Source: Chalara sp. BL73
Lineage: Eukaryota > Ascomycota > Leotiomycetes > Helotiales
Length of the DNA stretch: 64,000 nt
Direction: 5' to 3'
NCBI GenBank assembly: GCA_918026815.1
Contig: CAKJVC010000156.1
Location: 124,001-188,000, forward strand
Both the position numbers and the translations under genes were made by a program. This document shows, in pieces, positions 57,472-64,000 of the stretch. Within the stretch, counting starts at the first letter, position 1. Every line of letters starts with the position of its first letter. Below the pieces are notes generated by a model. The model was given only the letters and a program-made list of their open reading frames with translations. It had not been told where the DNA came from and ran no database searches.

Positions 57472-60367
57472 GTTGAGAGATTGGAATTGGGTTGGGATTG
57501 GGCTTGTATGGTTTGCTTTCGCTTTTGCTTTTGATCGAATGGTTGTTGAAGGGCGGCTGTGAGAGAGGGAACAGAATTTGGCTTTATATAAGAGTGGTCG
57601 GGGTAATCTTCGTCGCACATGATAGTTTGTTCATACTATCTCATGACCTTAATGATCAATCGGCACCGCCAATTGAATCGCCTAAGTCTTTTCTTCTCCG
57701 CAAGGAGGAATAGTATAGCCCTGGTTCCTGCAGCTTTACCTTCTATAGCACGGTAGATCTGCAAGTAAGACCACAGCATACTAAGTTATGACAACTAGCT
57801 TGCCAATTTCTCGGAGTAATTTTTTTTCCAATGCTACCCATGGGCAGACGATCGATAACTGATGGGACTTGTATAGGGCTCATACGAGAGAGTGATATAC
57901 GTGTTTTACTCTTTTGGCTGAGAGGCTTATTCTCGTAAATTCTCCTAGATAGGCTTTAACCTTTTAGCAAAGCCACTGAATTTGGTATTCTTAGACTAAA
58001 AAACTGGCATAAAAGCCATGTTGATGAAAATATGGTCTGTTACCTTTCAGCTGTTACTCAGACTGACTTAACTCACTGCTCCCAATGCAATAGCGACATG
58101 GCAGCCCACCATAGTCAAAGCAGTAACCTGGAGTGATCTCGCTCAGCTTACAAGAGATGCAGTAGCACTAACATGCAGTATCACAGGACAAGCTCCCTTA
58201 GATCGAAAATCGCGACGCGCCCAAAGAATAGACAAGGGAGGCGACAGGCTAACCGGGCAGATTAAAAGCCCGGGCTGTCGCCTCAAACTGGGCATCCTTA
58301 TGCATATTAACGAAGGCTTACGGTGCCATAAGGACTTCCTTTCATTAGTGCCGCTCTCAAGAAGCAGAGAGAGAAGGCTTACAGTCGTGGCAAAGCATGT
58401 CTCCAACTCCTCTTGGTGCCTTTGTGGTCCATCTCTGAAGCTTAGTATAGAGGGGAATTATTTACCGCTGCTGATAGGTCAAGCTTGTATTTCTCACTCC
58501 CTAGCTGGTTTTGGTGAAAGGGGGATGACCACGGGAGGGGGAGAAGGGGGTCGACCTTCACTTCTGGCTGGACGGGAGGAATAAGTTTGAGGGGTCGGTG
58601 TGGAGCGGACTGTCTCCAAGTGCCGTGTTTATGCATACCGTTGACTATTGTCCGATATCTTATTTTACGCGCGAAGCTAACGCTGCAATGACTGCTGGGA
58701 ACCCTTGTAAATAACTGAATTGGGGATCCTTGCGGTGTAACCCGAACTAGTTTGTCCTAGCTTACTGTATTATATACGAGACATCCTAGAAGCGAGAATC
58801 CTTCTGAAAAAAGTTAGGACCCCTGTTATCTTGATTCAAACTTGTAAAATCTGAACTCAACAAACGGTATTACTACTGCTGACTACCCGAATTCAATTTG
58901 CTGCTTAATATATTCCTCATATTCTTAGAATTGAGCATAAATCATATCAAGGTATGTCAAGACAACCAAATTTCCTGAAGATATGGCTACGGAACCTCAT
59001 CCTCTCCCCAAAGGGTTCTGCGATAAACGATAATATGGTTCTTATATTGGTGATCAGATCGCAAGTAGAAAGTTGGAGATCTTTCTCCCTGTTTTTAAAT
59101 TTCTCGACAGCGCAGTGAAGATTGCTACCTGACAATCTAGCAATATCCGAAGCAGCTTCATCCTAATAACCATTTGGTGGAACTTGAGGCTGATTGCTAA
59201 AGCTAGCTCGCCGGATAAGTATTAAGTCGTATAAAACATATGCAAGCGTAATATTGAGAGAAACGCAAAATATCAGAAAGGCGCAATAATGGTGATGGAA
59301 TGTGAATAACTAGGAGTGGTGGAGTATAAAATAGTTCGTAAATATCTCGAGGGCAACCTTTTCCGAACAGGTCTCATCTGGATGACCGAACTGACCACTA
59401 ATCCCAAATGCAAAAAAAAGTACGAAAATCCTCGGTGAAACAATATGGATCGGCAAAGGGATTTATTAAGAGTAAGGCGTGAGAAATTGTGCAAGAGATA
59501 TGTGGCAGACGATGAAAGTCGCCAGAATTCGAGCTAATCTCGCCGTCTTTATCTAGAGGATCCGGATCAATACCTAAAAGAAGAGCAAACTAGTAAACGT
59601 GATAATAAAGCAAACGAGTATACAGAGAAGCTAGTAGCTTTTACCATGGCCATTGCTACTGCCAATATCCTACACGGAGCAGCCTTAATTCATCATCCTT
59701 AAGAATGGCCTAGGCAGTCGCGAGAATAGCAGGGGTAGAATGTAGATCTTGACTATGGCAGTTGAGAGGAAAAGACCTATGAATAGTATGCCCTGGCTAA
59801 CCATAAGTAGTTTACTTGCCCTGCACTATTTCTAGCATTTGGAGTACTGCAACTACGTGTGCATCGATTTGAATGCTACTCGAAGTAGTCACGATTCAGA
59901 GGCTGTCGCAAGGTAAACTACAGATCCAAAGCAGCGGCGGCAAACCAGACTCTTTTCAATCACCACGCACTGGCGAGAAATTCAGATCGGGTACAATCAC
60001 CTTCCAAGCTCCTCCGATGGCCTTCTATAGAAAATCCGAAAGATATGCGTAGCAGACTTGAGCGTCAAAGTACCTGTTGATACATTTGCATTTATCTACC
60101 TGGGTTTACCAGAACATGTAAATCGACGTCAGATTTCATGATTTTCTATTTATAAGTGCACAGCGTGCCATCGAAGTATTGAATTTAACTAATTGTTAAT
60201 TTTTATATGTAACTTAAAAAAGTGTATGAAACCACTGAACGTAGTTGTTTATTGTAGCTTGGCGTTCTTTTAATCACTTACTTCTTATTATATAATATTA
60301 TACGGTAAATAAACTCTATTGTAGGTATTTAATCAAACAGGTATTCTTTATTGAAACTGTATTACCT
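57472..60367. other. Intergenic
   Basis: Apart from the promoter just right of 57471, I see no gene in about 2.8 kb. GATAGTTTGTTCATACTATC near 57620-57640 forms a small inverted repeat. The 60120-60310 part is locally AT-rich. Confidence 0.45.
57583..57593 (-). promoter_or_regulatory. TATA box of the secreted cysteine-rich gene
   Basis: CTTATATAAAG on the minus strand, about 115 bp before the start codon, followed by a C/A-rich leader (CAACAACC, CCCAATCCC) usual in highly expressed fungal genes. Confidence 0.55.
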
Positions 60368-60580
60368 CTATATATTAGACATTACAAACGTCTGAGAAAT
60401 AGGCATCTCTCCAATCCCACTCTGCAGACTCTTCCCCCACTTACTGTACCACCCCACTGTGCTCTTCCACGAGTACAAAGTGCCGTTAATAATACCACCT
60501 GCATCGCTTTCCTTCTCTATATCAGCCAAACCAAAGAAGGAGAGCGCTGCAGGTACGTGCTCAATCCAACTGCATACCAT
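60368..60580 (-). CDS. Hypothetical small ORF or C-terminal gene remnant
   Basis: 70 residues with protein-like composition (ALSFFGLADIEKESD, then TLYSWKSTVGWYSKW). I do not recognise the family. A possible acceptor (GTATGCAG) just after the ATG suggests it may have been the last exon of a longer gene, but the deaminase gene begins only 60 bp away on the other strand, so no upstream exon fits. It is either a short divergent gene or a truncated copy. Confidence 0.3.
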   Translation of the reverse strand: MVCSWIEHVPAALSFFGLADIEKESDAGGIINGTLYSWKSTVGWYSKWGKSLQSGIGEMPISQTFVMSNI

Positions 60581-60639
60581 AATGCTCCCCTAACTAACCT
60601 CAGATCCCCTTCCAAATCACCCATCTACAACCTCCCAAA

Positions 60640-61279
60640 ATGTCCGCCGAAGCAGCACTCACGCCCGCGGCCGCGCGCGAAATCGCACCGCATCTCTTCC
60701 CAGACCGCCTGAGCCCAACGCTCGCCCAAATCGCCGCCGCAATTGAGAAAACGCTCGAAGTGCAGCGGCGCGCCGTGACCTTCGGGAAGCGTCCTTTCGC
60801 CGCCGTGCTGCTGGGTCCAGATAACGAGACCGTGTTGCTAACGCATCAGAGTATCGATCAGGTGAACCACGCCGAGAGCAGCCTGGCGCGGTTGGCGTAT
60901 AGCCATTACTCGAAGGAGTTTTTGTGGAGGTGTACGCTCGTAAGCACGTGGGAGCCTTGCGCTATGTGTTCTTGTGGGTCTTTACCTCATCTCCTCTGTT
61001 TTCTTATCGAGTTAAGATTCGATTTCGAATAGAAGCTGATGGGTGGCGGTAGCGACGATATATTGGGCGCATATTGGAAGGGTCATTTATGCGGCGAGTA
61101 ATGAACAGTTGGCGCAGCTTACAGGGCCGGGGAATAAGGAGAATTTCACAATGAAGTGGCATACAAGGGATATTTTGGAGGGCCAGCAGAAGGATATTGA
61201 GATTATTGGGCCGGTGGAGGGGATGGATCAGGTGGTTATGAGGGAGAGTGACGTTTATTGGAGTACCACTAAGCAGTAG
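60640..61279 (+). CDS. CDA/TadA-type nucleoside or base deaminase
   Basis: Two exons, 60640-60973 and 61053-61279, with a 79-bp intron, give 186 residues. The zinc site is complete: H77-A78-E79 (NHAESS) with the catalytic glutamate, and P106-C107-x2-C110 (PCAMC), which continues across the splice into SSTIYWAHIGRVIY. This is the cytidine/deoxycytidylate deaminase superfamily in the guanine deaminase/TadA-like branch (the TIYW segment after PCxxC). It could deaminate guanine, cytosine or a nucleoside; tRNA editing is less likely because flanking RNA-binding elements are not evident. The acceptor GCGGTAG at 61046-61052 was chosen because it alone avoids the TGA at 61037 and restores the family spacing. 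Confidence 0.85.
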
Positions 61280-61615
61280 ATATATGCTTATAAATTAACA
61301 TAATTAAGCTTTACAGAACAATGGAGAGCTTTGGTGTTGGAAAGGAGCCCATGCTCTATGCCCTGCCTTGATAGTCGCCTTACGGTCGGGGCTGTATATA
61401 GAAGAATATATGAAAGAGACCTGTACAATATAGGTAATATCTTCTAGGTTCTAGTAGTATCAGCAATCTTAAAACCCTTTATATAGTCTTATATAACACA
61501 CATATACCACCATGTACTGAGCCCGTTCGTAAAGTCATTGCATAACGCCGTCTATCGCGCATATTTCGTCTTTTGTTTCTCAAGCATCCACCCGCTATCT
61601 CCCGTCTACGTCTCC
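61280..61615. other. Intergenic between convergent genes
   Basis: The 3'-to-3' gap between the deaminase and the cytochrome-b5-like gene. I see nothing in it. Confidence 0.5.
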
Positions 61616-61933
61616 TCACAACTTCGCACTCTCCTTCACTGTCCCAATTTTCAGCTTCCCACCATATTTCTTTAACACGCTCTCATTGTGGTACTTCCAG
61701 AACTGCTTTGTGGCGTCTTTGCCCGCGACACGCTTCAGGATCTTGGCGCCACCTGGATGTTCGTCTACGAATGCTGTGCAGGATCTGGTTAGTAGATGTA
61801 CGAAGGTGGAGGATGAAAAAAGGAATGAGGACGTACTGGTAATGTCATATACTCCGTCGTCAACGATTATATACATGCCAGCATCCGCATCTTTGTGCGA
61901 AGCAACGTCTGCGATTGTGAATTGCTTTGACAT
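61616..61933 (-). CDS. Cytochrome b5-like heme-binding protein, short soluble form
   Basis: Two exons, 61933-61837 and 61773-61616, with a 63-bp GTACGT intron, give 84 residues. It reads SHKDADAGMYIIVDDGVYDIT, then FVDEHPGG with heme ligand H38, then FWKYHN with the second ligand H61. It contains little more than the heme domain and has no C-terminal membrane anchor, unlike microsomal cytochrome b5. It probably acts as a small soluble electron carrier. An in-frame ATG at 61978 would add 15 residues; I prefer 61933 because the domain starts there. Confidence 0.85.
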   Translation of the reverse strand: MSKQFTIADVASHKDADAGMYIIVDDGVYDITSTSSFLFSSSTFVHLLTRSCTAFVDEHPGGAKILKRVAGKDATKQFWKYHNESVLKKYGGKLKIGTVKESAKL

Positions 61934-63363
61934 ATTTGTGCCGTACGATCGCGTGGCTTCTAAATTCTGGAATCGCAACCAAGATCCGTTCCTTTAGCTT
62001 GCTCACAATGTAAGATTTGGTCGAATGACAACCTATACCCCGCGTTGCGTTGCGTTGTGGCTCTGAATTGGCGATTGAGGACCTGAGGTATGTTTAATAG
62101 ATGGCTGTGAGAAGGGGGAAGAGAGTTTTCAGCTTATATGTTCACTAGAATTGTGTCTTGAGTAAATTATTCGAATATTCCGACCTTAAAGACGTTCTCC
62201 AGATTACCGACCAACAAACCTCGGCTCGCCGGTAAGTGCCAAGGAATAAAAAATCAGCCGAAATATCCGGCGATTGATTGGCTGGCCTTCTAATGCCTGT
62301 TACCCAATGATATGGCTGAATTCTGCGAACTTAAAATTTCTGTCGCATGTCGCATCACTTTCTCATTGATGCGGCTTTTGGGTTAGTGGGAAAGTGGAAA
62401 AGTGGAGCACAAACTCCAAAAGCTTGTCTCGAACACATGATGGTTGTCTAGGTAGAATGACCAATATGACTAAACTGAGCTATTTCAGGGAATTTAAATG
62501 CTGACGCAGAATGATAACAAAAATGTTATGAGTCATGTGATCGTTGAGCCTGAAGCAGCCAATTAGTCTGCGGATTCTCTTTTAATCTTTCCCATCTTTT
62601 GATTCGTATCGCGGGAACTGCTTTACTAATGAAATGAACCATGAGCGGACTGTCTGAGCGATAGGCATACAGTCACGTGTCATCGCCGTTTGCTCCAATC
62701 TAGCTTCCGAGAATCCCGTCCAACCGCTCGAATTTAAGTTCGATTCGGAAATGTCGATTCTGAGTGGCTGGCGAGACCCAATTAGGTAAAAACATCGCGA
62801 ACAAGGGTCCCTAACTCAGAAATGATCCGATATCCGATGACCACCAGCCGGCAAGTGGCGAACACGTACACATCTAGGTAACAGTTCAAGGATAGCCTAA
62901 CTTACTGTCCCATGGTGTTGCACAAAAAAGGTGAAATAACTGGGAAGCGAGTGCTGGACGTAACGTCAAGCACATTTATTGTAAAGCCACGATGATGTAG
63001 GACCTTTACTTTATCTCTGCCACTTACGAAGAGACACACGGTTGTCTGCCTTGGCGAGGAGTACTTCCTTTATGCTCAAAAGTAATCGGTACCACAAATT
63101 GATTTTCTCTTTTTAGTACCTTGCATGTACCTTCATCAACTGCATAGATTTGTGTTTGCGCTGCTTTTTATCGATTCACCTTGCATTGTAACGTCCGTTC
63201 GTTTCCGCGCGCTTAGGAAGACGGTGAGACAAGGCGTAGGGAGATAAGTAGCTGCCTGTCCACGCTTCCGCTCGCACCATAGTACCACATACTTCTGATA
63301 CCGAACCTTTACTATCAGAAGCTTGAGTAGCAGTCACACGAAGGTACAGACGCTCGAGTAAAC
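61934..63363. other. Divergent promoter region
   Basis: The 1.4-kb gap between the cytochrome-b5-like gene and the ceramidase gene. I see no coding evidence. GTCACGTGTCATC near 62672 and TCATGTGATC near 62534 are possible bHLH sites. Confidence 0.4.
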
Positions 63364-64000
63364 ATGGGGCTCTTGATACCATACAGAGACATTCCGAAGA
63401 CGCCATATTGGGGGCCAGCGAATTCGTCTGCAGAGTGAGTACTCTTGACTCGTCCCTCGATTTTAGAGCACACTGACGTGTCATTCAGCTTCTGTGAAGA
63501 GGTATGTTTAGCTTCAGGTCAACGTTGGTGATGAGTTCAAGATTGAGAGTGATTTGTCAGATCGCACAGGACCCAAAGCTGACGGCCGCTGTTTAGGATT
63601 ACATAATCACGGAATACATTGCCGAGTTTATTAATACTCTTACAAGTGCAACTTACGGTATGTTATCCCGGCTATGCGTCCAATGCCATGGGAATTGCTC
63701 GAATGCTTTTACTGTCACGTGATATATATTTCAAGATATTGGTGCTTAAGGTCAAGAGCTTACAAGCGCAGTATATTACGCATACTATAGTATCAAGCAA
63801 AATAAGAACCACAAAGATGCTCTGCTCAGGAGTTTCCCGTATCTTGGGCTTGCGGGCGTGGGGTTCGGGAGCGCCATTTTTCATGCGACATTGAAGACCT
63901 ATACGCAGTGGGGTAAGCTATCCATGATTTTATAGTACTGGACGGAAGAAAATGCTAAGAGGTATAGGCGACGACCTGTCAATGCTTATAGCAACAGCCA
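63364..64000 (+). CDS. Alkaline ceramidase, 5' part (runs off the window)
   Basis: Five exons can be read: 63364-63434, 63489-63501, 63597-63657, 63772-63912 and 63968 to the window end. Introns are 54, 95, 114 and 55 bp. The second exon is only 13 bp, yet it completes the conserved block PYWGPANSSA|DFCEE|DYIITEYIAEFINTLT at the start of alkaline ceramidases (YPC1/YDC1/ACER). Exon 4 carries the first catalytic-site segment, GFGSAIFHATLK, and exon 5 begins DDLSMLIATA. The enzyme is a multi-helix ER or Golgi membrane hydrolase of the CREST superfamily that splits ceramide into sphingoid base and fatty acid. The rest, with the C-terminal zinc-binding histidines, lies beyond 64000. The start is the first ATG, matching the family N-terminus. 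Confidence 0.88.

Noticed and set aside
1..64000. tRNA or rRNA genes
   Set aside because: I looked for GGTTCGAATCC-type T-arms and conserved rRNA strings on both strands and saw none; a covariance-model scan would settle it.

Overview
The window looks like nuclear DNA of a filamentous ascomycete (Pezizomycotina). Genes carry short GT..AG introns (46-114 bp) with CTAAC-like branch points. Fungus-typical families are present: a Pth11-like receptor, HET-domain proteins, a UbiA prenyltransferase and a fungal P450. In the middle lies a ~27 kb AT-rich block of retrotransposons destroyed by C-to-T mutation. I cannot name the species.

Left arm (1-15,000): six intact genes resembling part of a specialised-metabolite cluster. 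They are an FAD monooxygenase (606-2113, +), an aldehyde dehydrogenase (5005-3365, -), a Pth11/SAT4-like seven-helix membrane protein (6084-7383, +), a ketosteroid-reductase-like SDR (9462-8351, -), a UbiA-type prenyltransferase (11680-10589, -) and a P450 (13027-14920, +). A membrane prenyltransferase beside an FMO, P450, SDR and ALDH suggests a prenylated aromatic or meroterpenoid product. No polyketide synthase, terpene cyclase or prenyl-diphosphate synthase is visible, so a core gene would have to lie left of the window or elsewhere.

Middle (about 15,035-42,400): nested LTR retrotransposons. Two copia elements (24119-29790 and 35222-42393), a 1.28-kb TRIM-like element (37048-38329) and two solo LTRs (20608-20916 and 39323-39551) have target-site duplications that I could read. 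A further LTR pair (17945-18156 and 31921-32133) brackets an older element on the minus strand. Mutation is RIP-like, but cytosines survive after A or G, or before G; they are lost when a pyrimidine precedes and G does not follow.

Right edge of the block (43,009-44,908): a chitinase-type C-terminal fragment sits head to head with a 5'-truncated XPD/Rad3 helicase pseudogene carrying three in-frame stops. Two single-exon HET-domain genes follow (46913-45303 and 52299-49864, both -), the second with N-terminal membrane segments.

Right arm (53,400-64,000): mostly housekeeping-type genes. They are lariat debranching enzyme DBR1 (53463-54928, +, possibly truncated by a TGA), a three-exon small secreted protein with eight cysteines (57471-56986, -), a CDA/TadA-type deaminase (60640-61279, +), a short cytochrome-b5-fold protein (61933-61616, -) and the 5' part of an alkaline ceramidase running off the right end (63364-64000, +). 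All exon boundaries are hand-read from splice signals and reading frame.
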